A stretch of DNA of 64,000 nucleotides from Bacillota bacterium (lineage in GTDB: Bacteria > Bacillota > Clostridia > Lachnospirales > Lachnospiraceae): assembly GCA_023398375.1 (NCBI GenBank), contig JAEWSH010000128.1, positions 61,615 through 125,614 on the forward strand, written 5' to 3'. Position numbers and translations under genes: made by a program. Position 1 is the stretch's first letter. The number at the start of each line of letters is the position of its first letter. Below are positions 26,045 through 36,225 of this stretch, piece by piece. The notes under the pieces were generated by a model, which was given only the letters and a program-made list of their open reading frames with translations, was not told the DNA's origin and ran no database searches.

Positions 26045-27064
26045 ATGAAAGAAAAGTTAGAGCAAATTAAAGCAGAAGCTTTAAAACAGATTCAGGCATC
26101 CAATGCTTTGGAAAAATTGAATGAAATAAAAGTGAATTATCTTGGGAAAAAAGGCGAATTGACAGCTGTGTTAAAGAGTATGAAGGATGTAGCGCCGGAA
26201 GACAGACCAAAGGTCGGACAGCTTGTAAATGAAACGCGTTCGGAGATTGAAAACATACTCGATGAAGCTATTCGTAAGATGGAAAAGTTAAAACGTGAAG
26301 CACAAATGAAAAAGGAAACAATTGATGTAACGCTGCCTGCAAAGAAAAATAAGGTTGGGCATCGTCACCCCAATACCATTGCACTTGAAGAAGTAGAGAA
26401 AATATTTGTTGGTATGGGATATGAAGTTGTGGAAGGACCGGAGATCGAGACGGATTACTATAATTTTGAAGCTTTGAATATTCCGGCCGACCACCCTGCA
26501 AAAGATGAACAAGATACCTTTTATATCAATGGAGACTTTCTTCTTAGGACGCAGACTTCCGGTACACAGGTCCATGAAATGGAAAAGGGAAGACTTCCAA
26601 TCCGCATGCTTGCACCAGGCAGAGTATTTCGTTCAGATGAAGTAGATGCGACACACTCACCTTCTTTTCATCAGGTCGAAGGCTTGGTCATTGATAAGAA
26701 TATTACATTTGCAGATTTAAAGGGTACATTAGCAGAATTCGCAAAAGAGTTATTTGGAGAAAACACGAAGGTAAAATTCAGACCACATCATTTTAATTTT
26801 ACAGAGCCTAGTGCAGAAATGGATGTTTCCTGTTTCAAATGTGGTGGTTCAGGATGTCGTTTCTGTAAAGGAACGGGCTGGATTGAGATCCTTGGATGTG
26901 GTATGGTTCATCCAAATGTGCTCAAGATGAGTAACATTGATCCGGAAGAATATTCTGGTTTTGCCTTTGGAATGGGACTTGAGCGTATTGCTTTACTTAA
27001 ATACGAAATTGATGACATGAGACTTCTTTATGAGAATGACATTAGGTTCCTGAAGCAGTTTTAG
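26045..27064 (+). CDS. pheS: Phenylalanine-tRNA ligase alpha subunit
   Basis: A 339-residue catalytic subunit of the alpha2beta2 enzyme that charges tRNA-Phe. The N-terminal coiled-coil arm (KLNEIKVNYLGKKGELT) is followed by class II motif 2 (RVFRSDEVDATHSPSFHQVEG) and motif 3 (GFAFGMGLERIALLKY). A CxxC...CxxC-like segment, CFKCGGSGCRFC, precedes the GWIEILGCGMVHPNVL block. Start choice: AGGAAGGA is seven bases before ATG 26045; ATG 26042 is equally possible. A longer frame from 25964 runs through the repeat and is not coding. pheT follows after 75 bases. Confidence 0.96.
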   Translation: MKEKLEQIKAEALKQIQASNALEKLNEIKVNYLGKKGELTAVLKSMKDVAPEDRPKVGQLVNETRSEIENILDEAIRKMEKLKREAQMKKETIDVTLPAKKNKVGHRHPNTIALEEVEKIFVGMGYEVVEGPEIETDYYNFEALNIPADHPAKDEQDTFYINGDFLLRTQTSGTQVHEMEKGRLPIRMLAPGRVFRSDEVDATHSPSFHQVEGLVIDKNITFADLKGTLAEFAKELFGENTKVKFRPHHFNFTEPSAEMDVSCFKCGGSGCRFCKGTGWIEILGCGMVHPNVLKMSNIDPEEYSGFAFGMGLERIALLKYEIDDMRLLYENDIRFLKQF

Positions 27065-27139
27065 ATGATAAATAGCATAAGAATAAGCGGTGAAGATAGA
27101 ATTGCAGTTAGAGAATAATGATAGAAGGGAATTAAAATT

Positions 27140-29560
27140 ATGAATACAGCATTATCATGGATCAAAGCTTATGTACCTGAATTAGCGTGCAGTGATCAGG
27201 AATATACGGATGCGATGACACTTACAGGAACAAAAGTAGAAACATTTGAAAGACTGGATAAGAATTTAGAAAAGATATATGTAGGTCAGATCGAGTCGAT
27301 TGAAAGACATCCGGATGCAGATAAATTGATTATCTGTCAGGTAAATATAGGGGCTGAAAAGATACAAATTGTAACCGGCGCTTCTAATGTAAATGTTGGA
27401 GATAAAGTACCGGTGGTCATCGAAGGCGGTAAGGTCGCAGGGGGACATGATGGCGGTCCGTTACCGGAAGATGGAATCCTCATCAAGAATGGTAAGCTTC
27501 GTGGAGTAGAGTCTTTTGGAATGATGTGTTCGATTGAAGAGCTTGGGTCGAATAGGGATATGTATCCCGAGGCACCGGAAGAAGGAATTTATATCTTTCC
27601 GGAAGAAGCAGAAATAGGCGCAGATGCAATTGCAGAACTTGGACTTAGAGATACAGTATTTGAATATGAGATCACTTCGAATCGTGTTGACTGCTATAGC
27701 ATTCTGGGCATAGCAAGAGAAGCTGCTGCAACGTTTGATAAGCCATTTCTTGCTCCAATTGTTACAGTGAAGGAAAATAATGAAAAAATTGAAGATTATG
27801 TATCTGTTGAAGTAAAAGATCAGGAGCTCTGTACCAGATACTGTGCCAGAGTATGTACCAATATAAAGATAGCACCGTCACCAAAATGGATGCAGAGAAG
27901 GTTAGCAGCAAGCGGTATCCGCCCAATCAATAACTTAGTTGATATTACGAATTATGTCATGGAAGAATATGGTCAGCCAATGCATGCGTTCGATCTGGAT
28001 ACAGTTGCAGGGAAGAAAATCATTGTAAAAAGAGCAAAAGAGGGAGAAGAATTTCAAACGCTGGATGGACAAATCAGAAAATTGAATGCAGATATCCTTA
28101 TGATTTGTGATGCAGAAAAAGAAATTGGGATTGCTGGTATTATGGGTGGCGAAAATTCAAAAATTACAGATCGTGTAAAAACCGTAATGTTTGAATCTGC
28201 TTGCTTTCATGGTGCTAATATTAGAAAATCGGCTAAAAAACTTGGTCTTCGTACAGACGCTTCCGGTAAATTTGAAAAGGGTCTTGATCCATATAATGCA
28301 GAAGCTGCAATTAACAGAGCCTGTCAGTTGATTCAGGAATTAGGCTGCGGTGAAGTGGTAAGCGGTATGGTGGATGTGGCAGTTCCGTTAAAGGACAGCA
28401 CCCGGATTCCATTGCGGGAAGACAGAATTAATCAGTTACTTGGAACAAATGTGTCAAAAGAAGAAATGCTTACAATCTTCAAGAAACTGGAATTACGATA
28501 TGATGAAAAAACAAATGATATTATGATTCCTTCTTTCCGACAGGATTTGGAGGGGATTGCTGATATTGCAGAAGAAGTAGCCAGATTTTATGGTTATGAT
28601 AAGATTCCGACCACCTTGCCAAGTGGAGAAGCTACAACAGGTAAGATGCCATTTAAATTAAGAATCGAAGAAAAAGCGCGTGATATAGCAGAATATAGCG
28701 GATTTTCACAGGGCTATTGCTATTCTTTTGAAAGTCCAAAAGTGTATGATAAGCTGTTACTTGATACAGATGATGTGCTTCGTAAAGCGATTGTTATTTC
28801 CAACCCATTGGGGGAAGATTTTTCTATTATGAGAACGATTTCTTTAAATGGTATGTTGACATCGCTTGCTACGAATTATAATCGTCGTAATAAGGATGTA
28901 AGGTTATATGAATTAGGAAATGTTTATCTTCCAAAAGCATTGCCGCTTGCAGAACTTCCGGATGAAAGAATGCAGTTCACACTGGGAATGTATGGTGAGG
29001 GCGACTTCTTTACAATGAAAGGGGTAGTTGAGGAATTTTTTGAATGCATCGGTATGAAGAAGAAGGCCATATATGATCCGGAAGCAAAGAAAAACTATTT
29101 ACATCCAGGAAGACAGGCAAATATTATCTATGGTGAAACGGTTGTTGGATATTTGGGAGAACTGCATCCGGAGGTAGCGGATCATTATGATATTGGGACA
29201 AAAGCATATGTGGCAGTCATTGATATCCCAAGCATTTTATCATATGCAACATTTGATCGTAAGTACGAGGGCATAGCAAAATATCCGGCTGTTACACGTG
29301 ATATCAGCATGGTAGTTCCAAAATCTATTTTAGTTGGAGAAATAGAAAAAATCATCAGGCAGCGAGGCGGAAAATTCTTAGAAGAAATGGAATTGTTCGA
29401 TATTTATGAAGGGGAACAAATTAAAGCAGGATTCAAGTCAATAGCATATTCTATTTCTTTCAGGGCGAAGGATAAAACATTAGAAGATACTGATGTAAAT
29501 GCTGCCATGAAAAAGATATTAAACGGTCTTGAAGGATTAGGTATTGAACTTAGACAGTAA
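27140..29560 (+). CDS. pheT: Phenylalanine-tRNA ligase beta subunit
   Basis: An 806-residue beta subunit, full length for bacteria. It has an N-terminal tRNA-binding (EMAP II-like) domain with ERHPDADKLIICQV. The B3/B4 editing domain follows (residues about 210-380, with ASGIRPINNLVDITNYVMEE). B5 and the catalytic-like core come next, and a C-terminal anticodon-binding domain ends with AKYPAVTRDISMV and SISFRAKDKTLED. GAAGGGAATT lies before the ATG. It forms one T-box-controlled operon with pheS. Confidence 0.97.
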   Translation: MNTALSWIKAYVPELACSDQEYTDAMTLTGTKVETFERLDKNLEKIYVGQIESIERHPDADKLIICQVNIGAEKIQIVTGASNVNVGDKVPVVIEGGKVAGGHDGGPLPEDGILIKNGKLRGVESFGMMCSIEELGSNRDMYPEAPEEGIYIFPEEAEIGADAIAELGLRDTVFEYEITSNRVDCYSILGIAREAAATFDKPFLAPIVTVKENNEKIEDYVSVEVKDQELCTRYCARVCTNIKIAPSPKWMQRRLAASGIRPINNLVDITNYVMEEYGQPMHAFDLDTVAGKKIIVKRAKEGEEFQTLDGQIRKLNADILMICDAEKEIGIAGIMGGENSKITDRVKTVMFESACFHGANIRKSAKKLGLRTDASGKFEKGLDPYNAEAAINRACQLIQELGCGEVVSGMVDVAVPLKDSTRIPLREDRINQLLGTNVSKEEMLTIFKKLELRYDEKTNDIMIPSFRQDLEGIADIAEEVARFYGYDKIPTTLPSGEATTGKMPFKLRIEEKARDIAEYSGFSQGYCYSFESPKVYDKLLLDTDDVLRKAIVISNPLGEDFSIMRTISLNGMLTSLATNYNRRNKDVRLYELGNVYLPKALPLAELPDERMQFTLGMYGEGDFFTMKGVVEEFFECIGMKKKAIYDPEAKKNYLHPGRQANIIYGETVVGYLGELHPEVADHYDIGTKAYVAVIDIPSILSYATFDRKYEGIAKYPAVTRDISMVVPKSILVGEIEKIIRQRGGKFLEEMELFDIYEGEQIKAGFKSIAYSISFRAKDKTLEDTDVNAAMKKILNGLEGLGIELRQ

Positions 29561-29592
29561 TTAGATTACACTATTATCAGAAAGTATGGAAT

Positions 29593-29628
29593 AAGCGGTA
29601 TGGAGAGTTGATTCTTTCTGTACCGTTT
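29593..29628 (+). terminator. Possible terminator hairpin after pheT
   Basis: A 15-base-pair stem with five G-U pairs (arms 29593-29607 and 29614-29628), 32 bases after the stop. It lacks a T-run, so termination would be weak. Confidence 0.4.
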
Positions 29629-29699
29629 ATCTGTGTTAGCATAGTTAGGCATTTTCATGTTAATACTATCATATATCAATAGACAAGGAGTAAAAAAGA

Positions 29700-31127
29700 A
29701 TGAATCAGGAAAATACATGGAATAAGTATTCAGAGAAACAAATAAAAGAAGCAGATCAGTTCGCCGCATCTTATATGAAATTTTTAAATGAAGGAAAGAC
29801 AGAGCGGGAATGCGTAGATGTGGTCGTAAATCAGATCGAACAGGCGGGATATAGAGAGCTTGAAAAGATGATAAAGCAAAAAGAAACATTGAAAGCAGGA
29901 GATAAAGTGTATTCTGTATGCATGAATAAAGCAGTTTGTATGTTTCATATAGGAACAGAGGATATTGAGAACGGCTTGCATATTCTGGGTGCACATATTG
30001 ATTCGCCGCGTCTTGATGTAAAGCAGAATCCTTTATATGAAGATACAGGATTTGCGCTGCTTGATACGCATTATTATGGAGGAATCAAAAAATATCAGTG
30101 GGTGACTTTGCCGCTGGCGATACATGGTGTTGTTATAAAAAAAGATGGAACTACAGTCATTGTTAATATAGGTGAAAAAGAAGATGATCCCGTGTTTTTT
30201 ATTTCGGATCTATTGATCCACTTAGCACAGGAGCAGATGGAGAAGAAGGCAAATAAAGTAATCGAGGGAGAAGCACTTGATTTGATCGTTGGCAGTAAAC
30301 CGATTAAATTTGATGAAAATGATAAGAAAGACAGAGCTAATGATAATGCAAAGGAATCAGCAAAAGATGCTGTTAAAAAAGGTATCCTTGCAATCTTAAA
30401 AGAAACATATGATATAGAGGAAGATGATTTTTGCTCTGCCGAGTTAGAAGTTGTACCGGCCGGAGATGCAAGAGAAGCTGGATTTGATAGAAGTATGATA
30501 ATGGGTTATGGGCAGGATGACAGGGTATGTGCATATGCCTCCCTGGTTGCAATGCTTGAAATAAAGGAACTTAAGAAGACGGCATGTTGTTTATTGGTGG
30601 ATAAGGAAGAAATCGGAAGCGTTGGAGCAACTGGAATGCGATCACACTTTTTTGAAAATTCTGTCGCAGAGGTGATGAATCTGCTAGGCACTTATAATGA
30701 ATTGGCTTTGAGAAGATGCCTGTCCCGATCATCGATGTTATCTTCGGATGTCAGTTCAGCATTTGACCCAACCTATGCAGCTAGTTTCGAAAAGAAGAAT
30801 GTAGCTTATTTGGGAAATGGTATGGTTTTCAATAAATTTACCGGAGCAAAGGGAAAATCGGGTTCCAACGACGCAAATGCAGAATACATGGCGCAGATCC
30901 GTGCAATCATGGATAAGGAGAAAGTGAATTTCCAAACCGCAGAATTAGGTAAGGTAGATCTTGGCGGCGGTGGAACAATCGCCTATATTTTATCTTTATA
31001 TGGTATGCAGGTCATTGATTGTGGTGTTGCCGTATTAAATATGCATGCACCTTGGGAGGTTACCAGTAAAGCAGACATTTATGAAACCAAACGCGGTTAT
31101 GTTGCATTTTTGGTAAATGAGATTTAG
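29700..31127 (+). CDS. M18-family aminopeptidase
   Basis: A 475-residue cytoplasmic zinc aminopeptidase. Metal and catalytic residues follow the M18 order: His-x-Asp in GAHIDSPRLD, Asp in GYGQDDRVCA, Glu-Glu in VDKEEIGSVGA, Asp in SSDVSSAFDPTY and His in MHAPWEV. The family removes N-terminal, often acidic, residues from peptides. The ATG follows AAGGAGTAAAAAAGA. The next gene, queA, is 45 bases downstream on the same strand. Confidence 0.93.
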   Translation: MNQENTWNKYSEKQIKEADQFAASYMKFLNEGKTERECVDVVVNQIEQAGYRELEKMIKQKETLKAGDKVYSVCMNKAVCMFHIGTEDIENGLHILGAHIDSPRLDVKQNPLYEDTGFALLDTHYYGGIKKYQWVTLPLAIHGVVIKKDGTTVIVNIGEKEDDPVFFISDLLIHLAQEQMEKKANKVIEGEALDLIVGSKPIKFDENDKKDRANDNAKESAKDAVKKGILAILKETYDIEEDDFCSAELEVVPAGDAREAGFDRSMIMGYGQDDRVCAYASLVAMLEIKELKKTACCLLVDKEEIGSVGATGMRSHFFENSVAEVMNLLGTYNELALRRCLSRSSMLSSDVSSAFDPTYAASFEKKNVAYLGNGMVFNKFTGAKGKSGSNDANAEYMAQIRAIMDKEKVNFQTAELGKVDLGGGGTIAYILSLYGMQVIDCGVAVLNMHAPWEVTSKADIYETKRGYVAFLVNEI

Positions 31128-31172
31128 AAAATACAAGAGCGAATTAGGCTTTGATAAAGGATAATTAGAACA

Positions 31173-32219
31173 ATGAACGATATAAAGACTTCAGATTTTT
31201 ACTTTGATTTACCGCAAGAACTTATTGCACAGGATCCGCTGGAAGACCGGTCAAGTTCAAGACTGCTTGCATTAAATGGGAGAACAGGAGATATCAGACA
31301 CCATCATTTTAGAGAAGTGATTCAGTATTTGAATCCTGGTGACTGCCTGGTATTGAATGATACAAAAGTAATTCCTGCAAGACTGATTGGCGTTAAGGCA
31401 GATACGGGTGCACATATTGAATTACTGTTATTAAAAAGAAAAGAAAATGATATTTGGGAGACTTTAGTAAAACCAGGAAAAAAAGCAAAGCCAGGGACAA
31501 GATTAAGCTTTGGGGACGGGTTATTAAAAGGAGAAATATTAGAAACAGTGGAAGAAGGGAATCGTCTCATACAATTTCATTATGAAGGAATATTTGAAGA
31601 GGTTCTGGACCAGTTGGGAGAAATGCCCCTGCCGCCTTATATTACGCATAAATTACAGGATAAAAACCGTTATCAGACAGTTTATGCAAAATACGAAGGC
31701 AGTGCTGCAGCACCAACTGCGGGACTCCACTTCACAAAAGAATTGTTGTCTGAAATTGAAGAGAAGGGGGTAGTCCTGGCATATGTTACACTTCATGTCG
31801 GACTTGGAACTTTCAGGCCTGTTAAGGTAGATCATGTATTGGAACATCATATGCATTCGGAATTTTATCATGTATCACAGGAAGCTGCTGATAAAATTAA
31901 TCATGCAAAGGATACAGGGCATCGTGTTATCTGCGTGGGAACGACAAGCTGCAGAACCATTGAAAGTGCGGCTGACGAGCAAGGGAGATTACGCGAAAGC
32001 TGTGATAATACAGAAATTTTTATCTATCCGGGCTATAAATTTAAGATTTTAGATGGATTGATTACAAATTTTCATTTACCGGAATCAACACTTGTTATGC
32101 TGGTGTCCGCATTAGCGGGGAAAGAACAAGTATTACATGCCTATGCAGAGGCTGTTAAAGAAAAATATAGATTCTTTTCTTTTGGTGATGCCATGATAAT
32201 CGTTGACAATGTGGAATAA
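31173..32219 (+). CDS. queA: S-adenosylmethionine:tRNA ribosyltransferase-isomerase
   Basis: A 348-residue enzyme of queuosine biosynthesis that transfers and isomerises the ribosyl group of SAM to preQ1 in tRNA. Family marks are FDLPQELIAQDPLEDRSSSRLL at the start (split over residues 10-31), LNDTKVIPARL, GSAAAPTAGLHFT, HVGLGTFRPV and NFHLPESTLVMLVSA. Length is full. It probably belongs to the same unit as the upstream aminopeptidase; the PilZ gene follows 80 bases later. No other queuosine gene is in the window. Confidence 0.96.
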   Translation: MNDIKTSDFYFDLPQELIAQDPLEDRSSSRLLALNGRTGDIRHHHFREVIQYLNPGDCLVLNDTKVIPARLIGVKADTGAHIELLLLKRKENDIWETLVKPGKKAKPGTRLSFGDGLLKGEILETVEEGNRLIQFHYEGIFEEVLDQLGEMPLPPYITHKLQDKNRYQTVYAKYEGSAAAPTAGLHFTKELLSEIEEKGVVLAYVTLHVGLGTFRPVKVDHVLEHHMHSEFYHVSQEAADKINHAKDTGHRVICVGTTSCRTIESAADEQGRLRESCDNTEIFIYPGYKFKILDGLITNFHLPESTLVMLVSALAGKEQVLHAYAEAVKEKYRFFSFGDAMIIVDNVE

Positions 32220-32299
32220 TAATTATAAACTATATTATGTATTTAAGCGAAAAAAGAATACTTATGAATATTATAGCAACTACGAAAGGGGATATAAGG

Positions 32300-32647
32300 G
32301 TGGAGGAAAGAAGAAAAACGAAAAGGCTTAATTTAGAATCAACACTTGTCATGAAGCGTCTGGATGGAACTGGTGAAGAGGATGTTCGTATAAATGTAAT
32401 AGATGTCTCAAAACGGGGTATTGGATTTACGTGTGAGAAACCATTACAAATCGGAGCGGTATATGAGAGTCATCTTACCATATGGACAAAGGAAGTTATC
32501 AGTGCTTTTGTCGAAATCGTCCGTATTGAGAAAGCAGAAGATATCTTTATTTATGGTGGTATTTTTATTGGAATGCCAGAGTTAGACTCCTGCAGAATTG
32601 CTATTTATGATGTGGTACATACCTATGTTGATAGTTGTGAAGAATAG
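32300..32647 (+). CDS. PilZ-domain protein (possible cyclic-di-GMP receptor)
   Basis: A small protein of 115 residues that is almost entirely a PilZ domain. The N-terminal RRKTKR matches the RxxxR part of the cyclic-di-GMP site, and DVSKRGIGF matches the (D/N)xSxxG part. Starting at GTG 32300 places AAAGGGG eight bases upstream; longer starts at 32237 and 32264 lack a ribosome binding site but cannot be excluded. No output domain is attached, so it may act by binding a partner. A bidirectional terminator follows. Confidence 0.85.
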   Translation: MEERRKTKRLNLESTLVMKRLDGTGEEDVRINVIDVSKRGIGFTCEKPLQIGAVYESHLTIWTKEVISAFVEIVRIEKAEDIFIYGGIFIGMPELDSCRIAIYDVVHTYVDSCEE

Positions 32648-32675
32648 AGATTCAGATAATGTACAGGAATAAAGT

Positions 32676-32710
32676 AAAAGATGAAGCGGATTACCGTTTC
32701 ATCTTTTTTT
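32676..32710. terminator. Bidirectional terminator between PilZ gene and aroA
   Basis: A 14-base-pair stem (arms 32676-32689 and 32694-32707, one G-U pair) has a four-base loop, flanked by A-rich and T-rich runs. It serves the plus-strand queA-PilZ unit and the minus-strand aromatic operon. Confidence 0.92.
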
Positions 32711-32716
32711 ACGATA

Positions 32717-33994
32717 CTATTGACATAGCACTTGCAAATCTTTAAAAAAATCAGGGTAGGAGATTTGGACACATTCTTCGCCTAAGATTTGTGTGACACC
32801 GGCTGAATTAAGAGCGGCAATGGCAAATGACATTGCGATTCGGTGGTCTGATTTACTATCAATGACAGCACCTGTTAATGGAATTCCGCCTTTAATGACC
32901 ATGCCATCATCAGTTCCGAGGATTTCTGCACCCATTGCAGACAGATTATCAACCATCACATCAATGCGGTTCGACTCTTTTACCTTGAGTTCGGCAGCAT
33001 CTTTGATAATCGTAATTCCCTCTGCAAACGCTGCCATAATAGCAATAACAGGGATTTCATCAATGAGTGTTGGAATAATAGAGCCTTCGATCGTAATTCC
33101 ATGTAAATTGCTGGAACGAATTAAGAGATCGGCAGTAGGTTCACCATTCTCGTTATTCCTGTTAAAGTAAGTGATATCACCACCCATTTTTTCGGCAACT
33201 TTTAAGATGCCATTACGGGTTGGATTAATACCGACATTTTTTAATAAGATTTCGGAATTCGGAGTAATTAATCCTGCAGCAATAAAATAAGCGGCCGAAG
33301 AAATATCTCCAGGCACAACTACTTTTTGACCGATCAGTCTTGGGAGTGGTTCTACAGTAGCCGTAGTATCTAAAGTAGTGATATCAGCTCCAAAAAATTG
33401 AAGCATAATCTCGGAGTGATTACGGCTGATGTAAGGTTCTGTGAAACTTGTTGGTGCATCTGCATATAATCCGGCCAATAAAATGGCTGATTTTACCTGT
33501 GCAGATGCGATATTAGAATGATAATGGATTGCGTGCAGACGTGAACCTCTGATCTGAAGAGGGGCACATCCATTATTCTTTAAACTTTCAATTTGCGCAC
33601 CCATTAGGGAGAGCGGTTCCATGATGCGTTTCATGGGTCTTTTTTGGATAGAATCATCTCCCGTTAAGATAACTTCAAAATTCTGTGCAGCAAGGATGCC
33701 AGATAGTAATCTGGTGGTAGTACCGCTATTTCCGGCATCTAAGATATCTTTTGGAACAGAAAGTCCGTGTAATCCCTTACCATGTATCAGAATTTTTTCC
33801 GACGTATTTTCAATTTGTATTCCCAACTTCTGAAAACAGGAGATGGTAGACAGACAATCAGCTCCCTGCAGAAAATTTGTGATTTCGCTGATTCCATCTG
33901 AAATAGACCCAAACATAATAGCGCGATGTGATATGGATTTATCTCCAGGTATCGTTAACTCTCCTTTGAGACTCTTGATCTTTGTGAATTGCAT
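32717..33994 (-). CDS. aroA: 3-phosphoshikimate 1-carboxyvinyltransferase (EPSP synthase)
   Basis: A 425-residue enzyme of the shikimate pathway that joins PEP to shikimate 3-phosphate. Family motifs are GELTIPGDKSISHRAIMFG at the start, LDAGNSGTTTRLL near residue 88 and the late SDHRIAMSFAIAAL. AAGGGAGAAC precedes the ATG on the minus strand. It is the last gene of the DAHP synthase - tyrA - aroA operon; tyrA ends 23 bases upstream. Confidence 0.96.
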   Translation of the reverse strand: MQFTKIKSLKGELTIPGDKSISHRAIMFGSISDGISEITNFLQGADCLSTISCFQKLGIQIENTSEKILIHGKGLHGLSVPKDILDAGNSGTTTRLLSGILAAQNFEVILTGDDSIQKRPMKRIMEPLSLMGAQIESLKNNGCAPLQIRGSRLHAIHYHSNIASAQVKSAILLAGLYADAPTSFTEPYISRNHSEIMLQFFGADITTLDTTATVEPLPRLIGQKVVVPGDISSAAYFIAAGLITPNSEILLKNVGINPTRNGILKVAEKMGGDITYFNRNNENGEPTADLLIRSSNLHGITIEGSIIPTLIDEIPVIAIMAAFAEGITIIKDAAELKVKESNRIDVMVDNLSAMGAEILGTDDGMVIKGGIPLTGAVIDSKSDHRIAMSFAIAALNSAGVTQILGEECVQISYPDFFKDLQVLCQ

Positions 33995-34017
33995 AAGTTC
34001 TCCCTTATTGAATATGA

Positions 34018-35115
34018 TTATTTTGCAAATATTGTATAATTGTGTTTTTTTAATATGACAATAGCCTGATCTAAAGATTCTTCGTCATTAAAATCAATGC
34101 GAAGAGCACCTTCTTCAAATTCCCGGTTATTGATGATGCCTATGTTGCGAAGGCTAATCTGGTGAGAGGCAAGGATCGTGGCAATTGTAGCAATGACACC
34201 GGTTTCGTCAGGTATATCAACATAAAAGGAATAGATTCTCTTGATAGGTCCTCTGGAAGCCTCTACAAAAGAATCACGATAATCTCTGGCAGAGTCAAAA
34301 AGCTCAAAAAGAGCAGACGCATTTTTATCACAGATTTCTGAAGCTATATTTTGCAAAGATATAAGATAGCTCTGTAGAAGTGAATGAATATGTTTACTAT
34401 TCTCAAGGCTGATCTGCTGCCACATAGCGGCAGAAGAAGAAGCGATTCTGGTGATATCTTTAAAGCCTCCGGCCGCGATCATTTTCATGATGCCTTCTTT
34501 ATTATCCGAATCATGAACAAAATTTACAAGAGTTGCCGCGATAATGTGCGGCAGGTGACTGACTGCTGCAGTAACATAATCGTGCTCATTATAATCTAAA
34601 ACAAGTGGAATGGCTCCAAGATCAGAAATCAGAGTCTTATATTTTTCAAGAGATGCAGAAGGAACACGATCAGTTGGCGTGAGAATATAATATGCATTTT
34701 CAATCAGTCGATCACTTGCATTTGCATAACCGGTTTTTTCACTTCCTGCCATGGGATGTCCACCTATAAAATGAGCATCGAGCCCAAGGTCATGAATATG
34801 AGTATGTATATTTGTTTTTACACTGCCGACATCTGTTAAGATACAATCTTTCGAAAGATATGGCTGGATCGTACATAAATTTTCATCGTTAAAAGATACC
34901 GGAGCGCATAAAAAAATGAAATTGCAAGACAGAAATGATTCATCAATTTTTGTGCATATAACATCAATTACCCCTTCTTGCTTTGCAGTAGAAAGGGTAG
35001 AAATGTTGATATCATATGCGATTATGGTACTGTTTTTGGAGACCCTCCTGATTGATTTGGCAATTGAGCCGCCGATCAATCCGAGTCCGATAAAACCAAA
35101 AGTTAATTGCTTCAT
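34018..35115 (-). CDS. tyrA: Prephenate dehydrogenase with ACT domain
   Basis: A 365-residue NAD-dependent enzyme making 4-hydroxyphenylpyruvate for tyrosine. The Rossmann motif GFIGLGLIGGSIAK is at the N-terminus, the substrate region HPMAGSEKTGY near residue 120 and ADAAVSHLPH-like residues follow. The C-terminal 75 residues (YVDIPDETGVIATIA) form an ACT domain, expected to sense tyrosine. The start ATG lies five bases after GGAGTGA; the frame continues to 35211 without a better start. It is the middle gene of the aromatic operon. Confidence 0.95.
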   Translation of the reverse strand: MKQLTFGFIGLGLIGGSIAKSIRRVSKNSTIIAYDINISTLSTAKQEGVIDVICTKIDESFLSCNFIFLCAPVSFNDENLCTIQPYLSKDCILTDVGSVKTNIHTHIHDLGLDAHFIGGHPMAGSEKTGYANASDRLIENAYYILTPTDRVPSASLEKYKTLISDLGAIPLVLDYNEHDYVTAAVSHLPHIIAATLVNFVHDSDNKEGIMKMIAAGGFKDITRIASSSAAMWQQISLENSKHIHSLLQSYLISLQNIASEICDKNASALFELFDSARDYRDSFVEASRGPIKRIYSFYVDIPDETGVIATIATILASHQISLRNIGIINNREFEEGALRIDFNDEESLDQAIVILKKHNYTIFAK

Positions 35116-35152
35116 AGTCACTCCATTCACTGTCAGACAGTAACTCTTGTAT

Positions 35153-36166
35153 TTAAAATTTTCTTCCGACCAAATCTGCAAATGGGTGCAGCTCCCTGCA
35201 TAACTGGTCAAATTTCTGAAAGGTCAATGATTGCGGACCATCGGAAAGTGCATGTGCCGGATCATTGTGTACCTCTATCATAAGGCCGTCTGCTCCGCAG
35301 GAAACTGCGGCTTTTGCCATAGATGGTACATATTTGTAGGAGCCGGTTGAATGAGAAGGATCTACAATGACCGGCAGATGCGTTTTCTCCTTTAATACAG
35401 GTACTGCACTGATGTCTAAAGTATTACGGGTAGCAGTTTCAAAAGTACGGATTCCTCTTTCACATAATACTACATTTGGATTGCCTTCTGCAATAATATA
35501 TTCTGCGGCATTTAACCATTCATCAATGGTTGCGCTCAGACCTCTTTTCAGTAAGACTGGAAGACCTGATTTACCGGCTTCTTTTAATAAATAGAAGTTC
35601 TGCATGTTTCTGGCGCCGATCTGGATCATATCTACGTACTTTACGGCTGCATTAATGGCATCAAGACTTACAATCTCGCAAATCGTAGAAAGGCCGGTTT
35701 CTTTTTTTGCTTCCTGCATATATCGGAGTCCTTCTTCCTCTAATCCCTGAAAAGCATATGGGGAAGTTCTTGGCTTGTAAGCGCCGCCACGCAGAATATT
35801 GGCACCACCGGAAAGGGCGGCATGTGCAATGCTTAATAATTGTGCTTCCGTTTCCACAGCACAAGGGCCAGCCATAATGGTAAGGTTGTTTGGTCCGATT
35901 TCTGTTTTACCTACTTTAACAATACTAGGTTCTGGGTGGAATTGCTTATTACTTAATTTGTAACTTTCAGTAACAGGCACCATTTTCTGAACATCTTTGA
36001 ACGCCATTATATTATCATTGGCAAGTCTGGTCTTATCTCCGACAACACCTATGATGGTAACCTCTGTCCCTTCTGACAGATGCACCTGTAAACCTTTGCT
36101 TTCTATATAATTTGCGACTGCACTTACATTTTCTTTGGCCGCATTAGGTTTCATTACAATAATCAT
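35153..36166 (-). CDS. aroF: 3-deoxy-7-phosphoheptulonate synthase (type I beta)
   Basis: A 337-residue first enzyme of the shikimate pathway, condensing PEP and erythrose 4-phosphate. The N-terminal 70 residues are the ferredoxin-like regulatory domain (MKPNAAKENVSAVANYIE), typical of the beta subclass where aromatic end products or prephenate inhibit. The TIM barrel carries MAGPCAVETEAQL, GGAYKPRTSPYAFQG, IQIGARNMQNF, LKRG and DPSHSTGSYKYV. GGAG lies seven bases before the chosen ATG; the longer frame to 36235 runs into the promoter. It begins the operon. Confidence 0.95.
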   Translation of the reverse strand: MIIVMKPNAAKENVSAVANYIESKGLQVHLSEGTEVTIIGVVGDKTRLANDNIMAFKDVQKMVPVTESYKLSNKQFHPEPSIVKVGKTEIGPNNLTIMAGPCAVETEAQLLSIAHAALSGGANILRGGAYKPRTSPYAFQGLEEEGLRYMQEAKKETGLSTICEIVSLDAINAAVKYVDMIQIGARNMQNFYLLKEAGKSGLPVLLKRGLSATIDEWLNAAEYIIAEGNPNVVLCERGIRTFETATRNTLDISAVPVLKEKTHLPVIVDPSHSTGSYKYVPSMAKAAVSCGADGLMIEVHNDPAHALSDGPQSLTFQKFDQLCRELHPFADLVGRKF

Positions 36167-36225
36167 TTTATACTCCGATCTGCAGACGAGGCTGCTATGA
36201 ATCATTATGGTACTATCGCAAAAAC

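Noticed and set aside
29566..29994. 142-residue minus-strand frame over the start of the M18 aminopeptidase gene
   Set aside because: It is the complement of a well-supported gene, and no ribosome site or family match was seen.
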